From Bradyrhizobium sp. RD5-C2 (GTDB lineage Bacteria; Pseudomonadota; Alphaproteobacteria; Rhizobiales; Xanthobacteraceae): a stretch of 46,016 nucleotides of DNA. Location: the NCBI RefSeq assembly GCF_019972155.1, contig NZ_BOVL01000009.1:1-46016 (forward strand), given 5' to 3'. The position numbers and the translations under genes were made by a program. The notes under the pieces were generated by a model. That model saw only the letters and a program-made list of their open reading frames with translations. It was not told the origin of the DNA and did not search any database. Shown here piece by piece: positions 8,792-18,599 of the stretch (position 1 is its first letter; each line of letters opens with the position of its first letter).

Positions 8792-9469
8792 ATGAGCATA
8801 GAGCAATTGCGCAAGCGCTGGGGCGATTCGCTGCTGACGGTGCTGACCGTGCTGCTCGTGATCATGATGTTCGTGGTGGCGCCGCTGCAGGCGCTCGGCC
8901 TGTTCGAGTTTCAGGTGTTCGAGCTGTTGCTCGCCATCTTCCTGGTCGGCGGCGTGTTCGTGATGTCGGGCAGCGCGATCGCCGTCGTCACCATGCTGAT
9001 CGCGCTGGCGATGATCGTGACCGGCGCGATCCTGCGGCTGCGCTCGCCCTCGATCCTCGACCTCAATCTGTTTGCCGGCTCCTGGCTGCTGGTCGGCATC
9101 ACGATGGCGGTGACGGTCGCGCGCGCGACCTTCGCGCCCGGACGCGTCACCTATCACCGGGTGATCGGCGCGGTCCTGCTCTATCTCACGGTGGCGGTGA
9201 TCTTCGCCGCGCTCTACACCTTCATCGGCACGCTGGTGCCGGATGCGTTTGCCGGCATGAAGGTCGAGGACCGCCCGTCGCTCGCGAGCCAGCTGATCTA
9301 CTTCTCCTTCGCCACGCTCACGACGACAGGCTATGGCGACGTTGCGCCGCTGCATCCCCTTGCGCGCAGCCTGTGCAACGTCGAGGCAATCTTCGGCCAG
9401 CTGTACCCGGCGACACTGCTCGCCCGGCTCGTCACGCTCGAGATCGCACACCGCGATCAGGATTCGTAG
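8792..9469 (+). CDS. Two-TM-type potassium channel family protein
   Basis: Membrane protein of 225 residues with several hydrophobic helices (about 15-37, 41-60, 62-83, 95-112, 125-145) and a C-terminal pore module. The selectivity-filter sequence TTTGYGD lies at about residues 176-182, preceded by a pore helix and followed by a last membrane helix (AIFGQLYPATLLARLV). It has no RCK/TrkA-N domain. It starts four bases after the P450 stop and is probably co-transcribed, though no functional link is evident. Family assignment is firm from the filter; gating and physiological role are unknown. Confidence 0.85.
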   Translation: MSIEQLRKRWGDSLLTVLTVLLVIMMFVVAPLQALGLFEFQVFELLLAIFLVGGVFVMSGSAIAVVTMLIALAMIVTGAILRLRSPSILDLNLFAGSWLLVGITMAVTVARATFAPGRVTYHRVIGAVLLYLTVAVIFAALYTFIGTLVPDAFAGMKVEDRPSLASQLIYFSFATLTTTGYGDVAPLHPLARSLCNVEAIFGQLYPATLLARLVTLEIAHRDQDS

Positions 9470-9596
9470 CGCAGCGCCACCGGGATGGACCGAATTTGGT
9501 CCACAGCAATCCTTTAAGCCGCGCGGGCCGATACCCAAATCAGTGATAATGTGCAGGACGGCATCCTTGGTGCCGACATCACTGGAGTGACGAAAC

Positions 9597-10811
9597 ATGC
9601 GTCCGCCAGTCACCGATTTCATCGCAAGGGAAGCGCAGTTCGGCGCCCAGAACTACGCGCCGCTCGGCGTCGTGCTGTCGCGCGGCGAAGGCGTCTGGGT
9701 TTGGGATACCGATGGCAAGCGCTACCTCGATTGCCTGTCCGCCTATTCGGCGGTCAATCAGGGCCACTGCCATCCAAAGATCCTTGCCGCCATGGTGGAG
9801 CAGGCTGGCCGGCTGACGCTGACCTCGCGGGCCTTCCACAACGATCAGCTCGCCCCGTTCTACGAGGAACTCGCCGAGCTGACCGGATCGCACAAGGTGC
9901 TGCCGATGAACAGCGGCGCGGAGGCGGTGGAAAGCGCAATCAAGTCGGTGCGCAAATGGGGCTACGAGGTCAAGGGCGTGCCTGACGGCGAGGCCGAGAT
10001 CATCGTGTGCGCCGACAATTTCCACGGACGCACGCTTGCGATTGTCGGCTTCAGCACCGACCCGGACACACGCGCGCATTTCGGGCCGTTCGCGCCGGGC
10101 TTCAGGATCATTCCGTTCGGCGACGCCAGGGCGCTGGAGGATGCGATCACGCCGAACACCGTTGCCTTCCTGGTCGAGCCGATCCAGGGCGAGGCCGGCG
10201 TTGTCATTCCGCCTGCGGGCTATTTCGCTGAAGTCCGCGCGCTCTGCACCCGCAACAACATCATGCTGATCCTCGACGAGATCCAGACCGGTCTCGGCCG
10301 CACCGGCAAGCTGCTGGCGGAACAGCACGAAGGCATCGAGGCCGACGTGACGCTGCTCGGCAAGGCGCTGTCCGGCGGCTTCTATCCGGTCTCGGCGGTG
10401 CTTTCCAACAACGAGGTGCTCGGCACGCTGAAGCCCGGCCAGCACGGCTCGACCTTCGGCGGCAATCCGCTCGCCTGCGCGATCGCACGCGCGGCGCTGC
10501 GCGCGCTCGTCGACGAAGGCATGATCGAGAACGCGGCCATCGAAGGCGCACGCTTCCTCGCCGGCTTGCGCGGCATCCGCGCCAACACGGTTCGCGAAGT
10601 ACGTGGACGCGGGCTGATGCTCGCGGTCGAGCTTCACCCCGAGGCTGGTCCCGCCCGCCGCTATTGCGAGCTGCTGCGCGAGAAGGGCATCCTCGCCAAG
10701 GACACCCATGACCACACCATCCGGATCGCCCCGCCGCTGGTGATTACGCCCGATCAGGTCGATTGGGCGCTGGAGCAGATCGGCGCCGCGCTGACGCAGG
10801 ACCTTTCATGA
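9597..10811 (+). CDS. rocD: Ornithine--oxo-acid aminotransferase
   Basis: PLP enzyme converting ornithine and 2-oxoglutarate to glutamate semialdehyde and glutamate in arginine/ornithine breakdown. The 404-residue length is that of RocD/OAT. Marks include [18 protein letters not shown] near residue 45, the cofactor region [13 protein letters not shown] near 105, [14 protein letters not shown] near 225, and the Schiff-base lysine in [15 protein letters not shown] near 255, followed by [13 protein letters not shown] is favoured over acetylornithine aminotransferase by the [10 protein letters not shown] and ADNFHGRT stretches. GGAG lies upstream of the ATG. It is followed convergently by the FMN dehydrogenase gene. 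Confidence 0.87.
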   Translation: MRPPVTDFIAREAQFGAQNYAPLGVVLSRGEGVWVWDTDGKRYLDCLSAYSAVNQGHCHPKILAAMVEQAGRLTLTSRAFHNDQLAPFYEELAELTGSHKVLPMNSGAEAVESAIKSVRKWGYEVKGVPDGEAEIIVCADNFHGRTLAIVGFSTDPDTRAHFGPFAPGFRIIPFGDARALEDAITPNTVAFLVEPIQGEAGVVIPPAGYFAEVRALCTRNNIMLILDEIQTGLGRTGKLLAEQHEGIEADVTLLGKALSGGFYPVSAVLSNNEVLGTLKPGQHGSTFGGNPLACAIARAALRALVDEGMIENAAIEGARFLAGLRGIRANTVREVRGRGLMLAVELHPEAGPARRYCELLREKGILAKDTHDHTIRIAPPLVITPDQVDWALEQIGAALTQDLS

Positions 10812-10829
10812 CGGCGAGATAGCGGGCGG

Positions 10830-11975
10830 CTACCTGAACCGCAGGTTTGCGCGGGAGAGCTGGCTGATCGAGGAACACCCCATCAGCCGCATGTCCCGCA
10901 CCAGCTCCGCCTGCAGCAGACCAAGTGCCCGCTCGACTCCGGCCTGGCCGGCCGACGCCAGCGGATAGAGATAGAAGCGTCCGAGGCCGACGGCCTTGGC
11001 ACCCAGCGACAGCGCCTTCAGGACATGGCTGCCGCGCTTGATGCCGCCGTCCATCATCACATCGATCCGGTCGCCCACGGCATCGACGATCTCGGCCAGC
11101 TGATCGAACGCCGCCCGCGAGCCATCGAGCTGCCGGCCGCCGTGATTGGACAGGATAATGCCGGTGCAGCCGATCTCGACCGCACGCTTGGCATCATCAA
11201 CCGACATGACGCCCTTCAGGCAGAACTGGCCGTTCCACTGCCGGACCATTTGCGCGACGTCGTCCCATGTCATGGCCGGATCGAGCATTTCCGTGAAATA
11301 GCGCCCGATCGACATCGCACCGCCGCTCATATCGACATGCTCGTCGAGCTGCGGCAGCTTGAAGCTCTCATGGGTGACGTAGTTGATGGCCCACGCAGGC
11401 TTGATCGCGAATTGCAGCATGCCGCCGAGCGTGAGCCTGAAAGGAATCGAAAACCCGGTGCGCAGGTCGCGCTCACGGTTCCCGCCGGTGATGCTGTCGA
11501 CCGTCAACATCATCACGTTGACGCCGGCCTGCTTGGCGCGCTGCATCATCGCCGTGTTCAGGCCTCGGTCCCGGTGGAAATAGAACTGATAGACCTGCGG
11601 CGTAGCGTAGGCCTTGCGCAATTCCTCGAGGCTCACGGTCCCGAGCGAGGACACGCCGAACATCGTCCCGTATTTCGCCGCGGCAGCGGCGACGGCCCGT
11701 TCGCCCTGATGATGAAACAGACGCTGCAGCGCGGTCGGCGAACAATAGAACGGCGTTGCCAGCTTCTGGCCCATCACGGTGACCGAGAGATCCACGTTCT
11801 CCACGCCGCGCAGGACATTGGGTACCAGATCGCAAGGCTCGAAGCTCGCGGTGTTCTGCCGAAGCGTCGCCTCATCGTCCGCCCCGCCGTCGATATAGTC
11901 GAAGATCGGCCCCGGAAGCCGGCGCCTTGCCAGTTCGCGGAAGTCATGGAAATTGTGGCAATCGCTCAAACGCAT
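10830..11975 (-). CDS. FMN-dependent alpha-hydroxy-acid dehydrogenase (LldD-like)
   Basis: TIM-barrel flavoenzyme of the lactate dehydrogenase/glycolate oxidase/mandelate dehydrogenase family, 381 residues, oxidising a 2-hydroxy acid to the 2-oxo acid. The signature SNHGGRQLDGS near residue 255 contains the catalytic His and substrate-binding Arg; FDYIDGGADDE near the N-terminus, MLTVDSITGGNRERD near 160 and DGGIKRGSHVLKALSLGA near 290 form the FMN site. GGAGC precedes the ATG. It lies 113 bases after the isomerase gene on the same strand and is probably the last gene of the ABC/catabolic run. The specific hydroxy acid is unknown. Confidence 0.88.
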   Translation of the reverse strand: MRLSDCHNFHDFRELARRRLPGPIFDYIDGGADDEATLRQNTASFEPCDLVPNVLRGVENVDLSVTVMGQKLATPFYCSPTALQRLFHHQGERAVAAAAAKYGTMFGVSSLGTVSLEELRKAYATPQVYQFYFHRDRGLNTAMMQRAKQAGVNVMMLTVDSITGGNRERDLRTGFSIPFRLTLGGMLQFAIKPAWAINYVTHESFKLPQLDEHVDMSGGAMSIGRYFTEMLDPAMTWDDVAQMVRQWNGQFCLKGVMSVDDAKRAVEIGCTGIILSNHGGRQLDGSRAAFDQLAEIVDAVGDRIDVMMDGGIKRGSHVLKALSLGAKAVGLGRFYLYPLASAGQAGVERALGLLQAELVRDMRLMGCSSISQLSRANLRFR

Positions 11976-12088
11976 GTCGTGCTCCGAAGGTCCGGACCGC
12001 GGAGATCAACGGCCGCCCGTGCCGCTCACACCCACAGCACCCGGAATAACCGGCACGCTTCGCCTTGTCCACCGAACCGGTCGTTGGG

Positions 12089-12952
12089 TCAGACCACCGT
12101 CCGATGCCGCTCGATGCAGGTCCGCAGCACGTCGTCCAAGGGCCGGCTCCACCAGTCATTCGAGAAGATCTCGATCTCCGAATAACCCGCAAAGCCTTGC
12201 GCTTCGACCATTGCGCGCACCGATCTGATCTCGATGACACCGTCGCCCATCATGCCGCGATCGTTGAGGATGTCTTTCGTCGGCACCAGCCAGTCGCAGA
12301 CGTGGAACGCCAGCAGGCGATCCTTGCCGGCGCGCGCGATCTGGCTCTTGAGTTCGGGATCCCACCAGATGTGATAGACGTCGAGCGCAACGCCGATCGC
12401 GCCGGTGCGGCCGGGATCGAGCGCGTCGCAGATGTCGAGCGCATGTTTGGTGGTGTTCACGCAGGCGCGGTCGGCCGCATAGGCCGGATGCAGCGGCTCG
12501 ATCGCCAGCGGCAGCTTTGCCTGTTTCGCATGGTCCAGCATCTCGGCAATGCCGTCACGCACCTGCGACCGGGCCATCGCGATATCCTTGGACGCCGTGC
12601 TGCCCGGCCGCGAATATTGCGGCAGGCCGCCGACCACGAGCACGATGCAGGACGCGCCGAGCGCGGCCGCCTCGTCGACCGCGCGGCGATTGTCGTCGCG
12701 CGCCTCGCTGCGATGCGCGCTGTCAGCCGTGAACATGCCGCCGCGGCAATAGCCCGAGAGATCGAGCCCGGCGTCCTTCACCGCTCGCACCGCGCGGTCG
12801 AGGCCGACGCCGGCGACCTGGTCGCGCCAGGGATCGATGGCACGGATGCCGTGACGCGCGCAGGCCTCGATGATGGCGAGGAGATCGCCCTGCTTGCGGA
12901 CGGTTGCCGTGTTCAGCGACAGCCAGCGGTGGTCGTTGGAAAAATCACGCAT
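12089..12952 (-). CDS. Sugar phosphate isomerase/epimerase family protein (AP-endonuclease-2 fold)
   Basis: TIM-barrel metal enzyme of 287 residues, related to IolE/IolH and hydroxypyruvate isomerase-like proteins. Probable metal ligands are Glu in LAIEPLHP about residue 145, Asp and His in ALDVYHIWWD about 190, His in AFHVCDW about 220 and Glu in EIEIFSNDWW about 265. Its ATG shares one base with the DUF993 stop (TGATG), so it is translationally coupled. The neighbours (Gfo/Idh oxidoreductase, DUF993, enolase-like enzyme) point to isomerisation of a sugar- or polyol-derived intermediate. The exact reaction cannot be assigned. Confidence 0.83.
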   Translation of the reverse strand: MRDFSNDHRWLSLNTATVRKQGDLLAIIEACARHGIRAIDPWRDQVAGVGLDRAVRAVKDAGLDLSGYCRGGMFTADSAHRSEARDDNRRAVDEAAALGASCIVLVVGGLPQYSRPGSTASKDIAMARSQVRDGIAEMLDHAKQAKLPLAIEPLHPAYAADRACVNTTKHALDICDALDPGRTGAIGVALDVYHIWWDPELKSQIARAGKDRLLAFHVCDWLVPTKDILNDRGMMGDGVIEIRSVRAMVEAQGFAGYSEIEIFSNDWWSRPLDDVLRTCIERHRTVV

Positions 12953-14145
12953 CAGGCGTCGATACCACGGGTCGCCAGGATCGCCGCCATTCGGCGTGTC
13001 GCGAGTTCCGGATTGGCGAGCAACCCCGCTTGGTCAGCGAGCCGGAACAGCTCGGCGAGATGCAGGGTCGAACGCGCACTCTCCTGTCCGCCGACCATCG
13101 TGAAATGATCCTGGTGGCCGTTGAGATAGGCCATAAACACGATGCCGGTCTTGTAGAAACGCGTCGGCGCCTTGAAGATATGGCGCGACAGCGGCACGGT
13201 CGGGCCCAGTACGTCGTGGAAGCCGGCCTCATCGCCCGCAGCCAGCCGCGACAGCGCGTAGGACGCCGCGGGCGCGATCGCGTCGAAGATGCCGAGCAGC
13301 GCATGGGAGAAGCCCTTGGCGTCGCCGGCGATCAGCTCGGCATAGTTGAAGTCGTCGCCGGTGTACATCTTGACACGCGGATCGAGCCGCCGCCGCATGT
13401 CGATCTCGCGCTGCTTGTCGAGCAGCGAAACCTTGACGCCATCGACCTTGGCGGCATTGGCGTTGATGATCGCAACCGCAATGTCCATCGCCTTGTCGAG
13501 ATCGGCCGTGCCCCAATATCCTGACAGCGCCGGATCGAACATATCGCCGAGCCAGTGGATCATCACGGGCTCGCGGACCTGCGACAGCACGCGGTCATAG
13601 ACCTTGGCGTAATCGTCCGCATTCCTGCCGAGCTTTGCCAGCGCCCGCGAGGCCATCAGGATGATGCGGCCGCCGACCTTCTCCACAGCCGCGATCTGCA
13701 CCTCATAGGCGCGGATCACGTCGTCGATCGATTTGGCGTCCTCCACCGCGAGATGATCGGTGCCGGCGCCCGAGAACACCAGCGCATTACCCCTGGTCTT
13801 CGCGGCCTTCACCGAACGCTGGATCAGTTCGAGCGAAGTCGCCCAATCGAGGCCCATGCCGCGCTGCGCAGTGTCCATCGCCTCGGCAACGCCAAGGCCG
13901 AGCTCCCAAACGTGCTCGCGGAACGCGATCGTCTTGTCCCAGTCGATCGCGGCCGTCAGCCAGGGATCGACGTCGGCGCGCGGATCGGCGACCACATGGG
14001 CGGCCGAGAACGCAACGCGGTTCAGCGTGCCCTCGAGCTTCGCCGGAAAAGTCCGCGTGGCCGCCAGGCGGTAGGTCTCGAGGCTGCCGCCATCGGTCGG
14101 CAGCTTCAGCGACAACGATGACATCGGCAAGATCGGCTTGTTCAT
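12952..14145 (-). CDS. DUF993 family, dihydrodipicolinate-synthase-like protein
   Basis: Product of 397 residues matching, by recollection of its pattern, the DUF993 family annotated as dihydrodipicolinate synthase-like; no member's reaction is known to me. Notable stretches are GMGLDWATSLELIQRS near residue 97, ALVFSGAGTDHL near 120, EPVMIHWLGDMFDPALSGYWG near 190 and a lysine in VKMYTGDDFNYAELIAG near 260 that could be the Schiff-base residue if it is a class I aldolase. The ATG at 14145 has GAGGAC upstream. It sits between the Gfo/Idh and isomerase genes, 14 bases from one and overlapping the other. Aldol or retro-aldol chemistry is inferred only from fold similarity. Confidence 0.75.
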   Translation of the reverse strand: MNKPILPMSSLSLKLPTDGGSLETYRLAATRTFPAKLEGTLNRVAFSAAHVVADPRADVDPWLTAAIDWDKTIAFREHVWELGLGVAEAMDTAQRGMGLDWATSLELIQRSVKAAKTRGNALVFSGAGTDHLAVEDAKSIDDVIRAYEVQIAAVEKVGGRIILMASRALAKLGRNADDYAKVYDRVLSQVREPVMIHWLGDMFDPALSGYWGTADLDKAMDIAVAIINANAAKVDGVKVSLLDKQREIDMRRRLDPRVKMYTGDDFNYAELIAGDAKGFSHALLGIFDAIAPAASYALSRLAAGDEAGFHDVLGPTVPLSRHIFKAPTRFYKTGIVFMAYLNGHQDHFTMVGGQESARSTLHLAELFRLADQAGLLANPELATRRMAAILATRGIDA

Positions 14146-14159
14146 GACAAAGTCCTCTC

Positions 14160-15311
14160 TCAGACGACGATCGGGGCGACGTCGATCCAGCGCCGTTCCT
14201 TCCAGCTCTTCAGCGCACACTCGGCAAGCTGCACGCCCTTGGCGCCCTCGAGCAGCGTGTATTTATAGGGCGCATCCTCGCAGACGTGCCGGATGAACAT
14301 CTCCCACTGCTCCTTGAAGCCGTTGTCGTAGACGACGTTCTCAGGGAGCTTCTGCCAGTCGGCATAGAAATCGTGCATGCGCTTCTCATCCGGATTCCAC
14401 ACCGGCCGCGGCGTGGCCTGGCGCGCCTGGATCACACAGTCGGTCAGGCCCGCCACCGCCGAACCGTGGGTGCCGTCGACCTGGAAGGTGACGAGGTCAT
14501 CGCGGTAGACCCGCGTCACCCAGCTCATGTTGATATGCGCGATCACGCCGCCCTTCAGCTTGAAGGTGGCGTAAGCGGAATCGTCGGCCGTCGCCTGGTA
14601 CTGCTTGCCCTTCTCGTCATAGCGCTCGGGTATATCGGTCGTCCCGATGCAGACCACGCTCTCGACCTCGCCAAACAGGTTGTCGAGCACGTAGCGCCAG
14701 TGGCAGACCATATCCAGGATGATGCCGCCGCCATCCTCGGTGCGGTAGTTCCACGACGGCCGCTGCGCCTCCTGCCAGCCGCCCTCGAACACCCAATAGC
14801 CGAATTCGCCGCGCACCGAGAGCATGCGGCCGAAGAAGCCGGAGTCGCGCAGGAAGGCGAGCTTCTTCAGGCCCGGCAGGAACAGCTTGTCCTGCACCGT
14901 GCCGTGCTTGAGCCCCTTGGCATTGGCGAGCTTCACGACCGCAACGGCTTCCTCCAGATTGGTGGCGATCGGCTTCTCGCAATAGACATGCTTGCCGGCG
15001 TTGATCGCCTTGGTCAGCAGCGAAGGCCGCGCCTGCGTGGTCGCGGCATCGAAGAACACGGTGTCATTCTTGTCGGCGAGTGCGCGATCGAGATCGGTGG
15101 TGTGGCGCTCGATGTTGTAGCGCTTGGCCAGGCTAGCGACCTTCTTGGCATCGCGGCCGACCAGGATCGGATCGGGCATGATGCGGTCGCCATTCGCGAG
15201 CAGCACGCCGCCCTGCTCGCGGATCGCGACGATCGAGCGGATCAGATGCTGGTTGAGACCCATCCGGCCCGTAATGCCGTTCATGATCAGGCCGAGGCGT
15301 TTGGTCGTCAT
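14160..15311 (-). CDS. Gfo/Idh/MocA family NAD(P)-dependent oxidoreductase
   Basis: Dehydrogenase of 383 residues acting on a sugar, inositol or derivative. The Rossmann start is divergent (LIMNGITGRMGLNQH, a DapB-like GxTGRMG instead of GxGxxG), but the family's EKP motif is clear in HVYCEKPIATN near residue 93. The C-terminal domain has DGGGIILDMVCHWRYVLDNLFG near 185, where D and H residues normally shape the active site. Its ATG overlaps the enolase-like gene stop by four bases (ATGA). Within the operon it probably oxidises a hydroxyl of the transported compound or its product. Confidence 0.85.
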   Translation of the reverse strand: MTTKRLGLIMNGITGRMGLNQHLIRSIVAIREQGGVLLANGDRIMPDPILVGRDAKKVASLAKRYNIERHTTDLDRALADKNDTVFFDAATTQARPSLLTKAINAGKHVYCEKPIATNLEEAVAVVKLANAKGLKHGTVQDKLFLPGLKKLAFLRDSGFFGRMLSVRGEFGYWVFEGGWQEAQRPSWNYRTEDGGGIILDMVCHWRYVLDNLFGEVESVVCIGTTDIPERYDEKGKQYQATADDSAYATFKLKGGVIAHINMSWVTRVYRDDLVTFQVDGTHGSAVAGLTDCVIQARQATPRPVWNPDEKRMHDFYADWQKLPENVVYDNGFKEQWEMFIRHVCEDAPYKYTLLEGAKGVQLAECALKSWKERRWIDVAPIVV

Positions 15312-16714
15312 ACTGTCTGCTCCTGCGAAACGCGTGGTGTGGGCCGCTTCAGCGGCCGCATGGTGGACCAGTCCGGACGGATCGAACTGGCAAAGCCCGG
15401 CGCGGCGGCGATCGATCTCGTCAGCAGATCGCCGTCATGGATCGCAAGGCGGACCTTGCCGCCGGTGCGCGCGTAGAGATCGGGATGCGCGACAAGAAAG
15501 GCATCGGCCTCATCGGCCGGGGTGTCGGCAAAGCCGTCGACGTAATGATGTCCGTTGCGTTCGGCATGGGTGACGCCGATCAGCGCCCCGAGCGCGAGAT
15601 CCTGCTGCACGCCGAGCCCGGCCTGGCAAGTCAGGTCCTCGCCACTGATGAAGTACGGGCCACCATCCGCGCTCCATGCGGCCGCGCGGGTGGCATTGAT
15701 GATCGACTTGTAGATGCCCTTGCACGATTTCGAGGAAATGCCGCGATAGCCGAGCGCCCGCGCCTGCGGGAATGCATCGTAGCAATCGTCGGCCTCGTCG
15801 ATGACGAAGTTCCGCGCCGCCAATCCGCCGAGTGGCGAAGCCTTGGTGATATCGCGCGGCATCGGCTGCTCGATATAGAGCAGGTTTGCCGCGATCGGCT
15901 TAAGCGCCGCGTCATGGTCGAGCCGGTCGATCAGCGCGTTCAGAGCCGCCAGGTCGGCATACTGCTCGTTGGCGTCGAGCGTGACCCGGCTGGCGTAAGG
16001 CAGCCTTGTGAGCTCGCTGCCGATCCGCGCCAGCCGCGCTGCGTCATGGGCGGGATCGCCGTTCAGCTTGAGCTTGAAATAGCGCGCACCGGCGTTCTCG
16101 TCTGCGTCGGCGACACCGCCCTCGCCTTCAACCTTGTCGTCCATCCCGACCGTATGCCTCACGGCCACGCGGTCGATCCGCCTGCGTGTTGAAAGGAACC
16201 GCGCGATAGCCGCGTCGTCGATATCCGGCGTCAGCCGCGCGTCGATTTCGGCGATATTGCCGGTCATGCCGTCGAAGAAGTTGACACCCACCACGCGCAG
16301 CAATCCATCGAGGATCGCCTTGTCGATCTCGGCCGGGCCAAAGCTGGCGGCGAGCGGCGGAATATCCTCCGCAGCGCAGGCGGCAACCTGCGGGCCGATA
16401 CAGCTGGCATGCAAGCCGAACGCGGTCTCGAAACTCCGGTTCGCCAGATAGAGCTCGCGTGCAATCGCAAGCGAACGGCGCAGGCCGTCGAGCGACTGCG
16501 CCTCCGTCAGATGCGGCCGCTTGTCGAACCATTTCGGCGCCAGCATTTCGGCACTGGCGCCGGTCGCGCGCCCGTTGCCCTCCACCTCGATCTCGACCCG
16601 CACGAACAGCTGCGTGGATGCGGTGATCGTCACCGCGCCGAAACGGAACGGCCGGGCAAACACCAGCGGCCGTTCGAAGAAGGCGATATCGTTGACTTTG
16701 AGGCGAAGCGGCAT
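15308..16714 (-). CDS. Enolase-superfamily enzyme (mandelate racemase-like)
   Basis: Product of 468 residues, longer than the usual 370-400, with a capping domain and TIM barrel. Expected active-site elements are visible: KLKLN near residue 225, metal Asp in VTLDANEQY about 258, metal Glu in LLYIEQPMPRD about 292, acidic VIDEADDCYDAF about 317, and a late lysine in ISSKSCKGIYKS about 345. This suits proton abstraction next to a carboxylate, as in acid-sugar dehydration or racemisation. It overlaps the Gfo/Idh gene by four bases and follows the ABC ATPase gene by 14. Substrate is unassigned, but a carboxylated sugar or hydroxy acid is likely. Confidence 0.82.
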   Translation of the reverse strand: MPLRLKVNDIAFFERPLVFARPFRFGAVTITASTQLFVRVEIEVEGNGRATGASAEMLAPKWFDKRPHLTEAQSLDGLRRSLAIARELYLANRSFETAFGLHASCIGPQVAACAAEDIPPLAASFGPAEIDKAILDGLLRVVGVNFFDGMTGNIAEIDARLTPDIDDAAIARFLSTRRRIDRVAVRHTVGMDDKVEGEGGVADADENAGARYFKLKLNGDPAHDAARLARIGSELTRLPYASRVTLDANEQYADLAALNALIDRLDHDAALKPIAANLLYIEQPMPRDITKASPLGGLAARNFVIDEADDCYDAFPQARALGYRGISSKSCKGIYKSIINATRAAAWSADGGPYFISGEDLTCQAGLGVQQDLALGALIGVTHAERNGHHYVDGFADTPADEADAFLVAHPDLYARTGGKVRLAIHDGDLLTRSIAAAPGFASSIRPDWSTMRPLKRPTPRVSQEQTV

Positions 16715-16728
16715 TGAAGGCTCGGGTG

Positions 16729-17574
16729 TTAATCCAGCGACCCCTGCGTGAAGAAATGCTTCCGGATCCGCTGCACCAGCTCGGTGAAGACGGGATCGGA
16801 CATCGTCTCGAGCGAGCGCGGCCGCGGCATCGGCACGTCGTAGATCGCGGCGATCGCGCCGGGCCGCTCGGTCATCACGAGCACGCGGTCGGCGAGGAAC
16901 ACGGCTTCCGGGATCGAGTGCGTGATCAGCAGCACGGTCTTGCCGGTCTCGCGCTGGATCCGCATCAGCTCGACATTCATCCGCTCGCGCGTCATGGCGT
17001 CGAGCGCGCCGAACGGCTCGTCCATCAGCATGATCTTCGGGTCATGCACCAGCGCGCGGCAGATCGAGGCGCGCTGCTGCATGCCGCCTGACAGCTGCCA
17101 CGGCAGCTTCTTCTCGAAACCCTCGAGCCCGACCAGCTTCAGCAGCGCCTTGGCGCGGGCGAGATATTTGTCCCGGGCGAGCTGCTTCATGTCGATCGGC
17201 AGCATCACGTTGGAGAGGATGTTGCGCCACGGCAGCAGCAGCGCGTTCTGGAACACGATGCCGACATTGCCGTGCGGCTTGGTCACCGGCTCGCCGTCGA
17301 CCAGCACCTCGCCGGTCGTCGGCGGCAGCAGGCCCGAGATCATCTTGAGCAGCGTGGACTTGCCGCAGCCGGAGGGCCCGACCACGACAAAGAACTCGCC
17401 GTCATTGATGGTGAAGTCGAGCGGCCGCAGCGACGGCACGTCGCCGTCGCGCGACCGGTAGGTCTTCGATACGCCTGAGAGCTTGATGCCCGGCGCAGCG
17501 CCGGCCGCGCGGTCTGACACCAGGCGCAGATGCGCGGCGGGCTGCTCGGCAGCGCTCTTGATTGCCGATTTCAT
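16729..17574 (-). CDS. NitT/TauT-type ABC transporter ATP-binding protein
   Basis: Cytoplasmic ATPase of 281 residues that powers the uptake system encoded just upstream. Walker A GPSGCGKST at about residue 65, signature LSGGMQQR at about 160, Walker B IMLMDEPFGALD at about 180 and switch histidine in LLITHSIPEA at about 215 are intact. The MDEPFGALD form and overall length are those of the SsuB/TauB/NrtD group. It starts three bases after the stop of the binding-protein gene. Confidence 0.92.
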   Translation of the reverse strand: MKSAIKSAAEQPAAHLRLVSDRAAGAAPGIKLSGVSKTYRSRDGDVPSLRPLDFTINDGEFFVVVGPSGCGKSTLLKMISGLLPPTTGEVLVDGEPVTKPHGNVGIVFQNALLLPWRNILSNVMLPIDMKQLARDKYLARAKALLKLVGLEGFEKKLPWQLSGGMQQRASICRALVHDPKIMLMDEPFGALDAMTRERMNVELMRIQRETGKTVLLITHSIPEAVFLADRVLVMTERPGAIAAIYDVPMPRPRSLETMSDPVFTELVQRIRKHFFTQGSLD

Positions 17575-17577
17575 GGC

Positions 17578-18573
17578 TTACGAGTCACCCTTCGGCAGAT
17601 AGTCGTTGGTGTAGAACGCCTTCGGATTGGCTTTCGCCTTGGCGTCGAGGCCGCCATACTCGACCATCAGATTGACCGACTCGGTCATGTTCTGGTCGGT
17701 GACCTGAAACGGCCGCTTGGCCTTCGTCTCCGCCGTGCGATAGAGCGGGATCGTCAGTTCGAACCCTTGCGTCAGCGTGTCGATCTTGCCGCCCTTCGGG
17801 TTGGCGTCGAGGATCGACTGCGCTGCGGTTTTCGGGTCCTTCTCCGCGGCCTCCACCGCCTTTGTGGTCGCCGACATGAAGCGGCGGACCAGGTCGGCAT
17901 TGGCCTTCACATAGTCGGAGTTCGCGATGATGCCCGACGACACCATGTTGATGCCGTAGTCGGCGAACTTGATCGGATAGACGTCCTTAGCCGTTGCGTC
18001 CTTGATCTTCATCGACTGGTCCATGACGTAGCCGAGCAGCAGATCAGCCTGGCCGTTGATCACGGCGTTGAGCTTGGTCTGGCCGTCGCCGGCAACGGTG
18101 TTGAAATCGCTTTCCTTGAGGCCGGTCTTCTTCAGGAACAGCGGCCAGATCTGCGTCATCGAATCCGCGGGCGTAATCGCGACCGTCTTGCCCTTGATAT
18201 CCTCCGGCTTCCTGATGTTCTTGTCGACGAAGCCCATCGCCGACATCGGGCTGGTCTGCAGCAGCACGCCGGTGGCGATGACCGGCGCACCCTTCACCGC
18301 GGCGCGCATCATCGTGGGCACGTCGACATAGCCGAAATCGGCGGTCTTGGCCGCCACCGCCTGCGTGGTCGCGGCCGAGCCGCGGCCTTCCTGGATCTCG
18401 AGGTCGATGCCCTCAGCGGCATAGATGCCCTTGGCCTTGCCGTAATAGAACGGCGCGTGCTCGCCATAGACGTACCAGTTCAGCATCAGCACGACCTTGT
18501 CGGCCGCGGACGCCGGCGCCACCGCAAGCGCGGTCCAGGCCAGTGCGGCAATAACGGCAGTGAGCAATCGCAT
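17578..18573 (-). CDS. NMT1/ThiY-like ABC transporter substrate-binding protein
   Basis: Periplasmic receptor of 331 residues with a Sec signal peptide (MRLLTAVIAALAW, cleavage near APASAA). The mature part shows the NMT1/THI5-like fold: LNWYVYGEHAPFYYGKAKGIY near residue 30, GRGSAATTQAVAAKTADFGYVD, and VAITPADSMTQIWP. Relatives bind pyrimidine precursors, alkanesulfonates, nitrate or aromatic acids, so the ligand is not readable. GGGAGGA precedes the ATG at 18573, fixing the start. A palindromic repeat fills the 173-base gap to the permease gene. Confidence 0.9.
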   Translation of the reverse strand: MRLLTAVIAALAWTALAVAPASAADKVVLMLNWYVYGEHAPFYYGKAKGIYAAEGIDLEIQEGRGSAATTQAVAAKTADFGYVDVPTMMRAAVKGAPVIATGVLLQTSPMSAMGFVDKNIRKPEDIKGKTVAITPADSMTQIWPLFLKKTGLKESDFNTVAGDGQTKLNAVINGQADLLLGYVMDQSMKIKDATAKDVYPIKFADYGINMVSSGIIANSDYVKANADLVRRFMSATTKAVEAAEKDPKTAAQSILDANPKGGKIDTLTQGFELTIPLYRTAETKAKRPFQVTDQNMTESVNLMVEYGGLDAKAKANPKAFYTNDYLPKGDS

Positions 18574-18599
18574 CAGATAATCCTCCCGTTGTTCTTTTT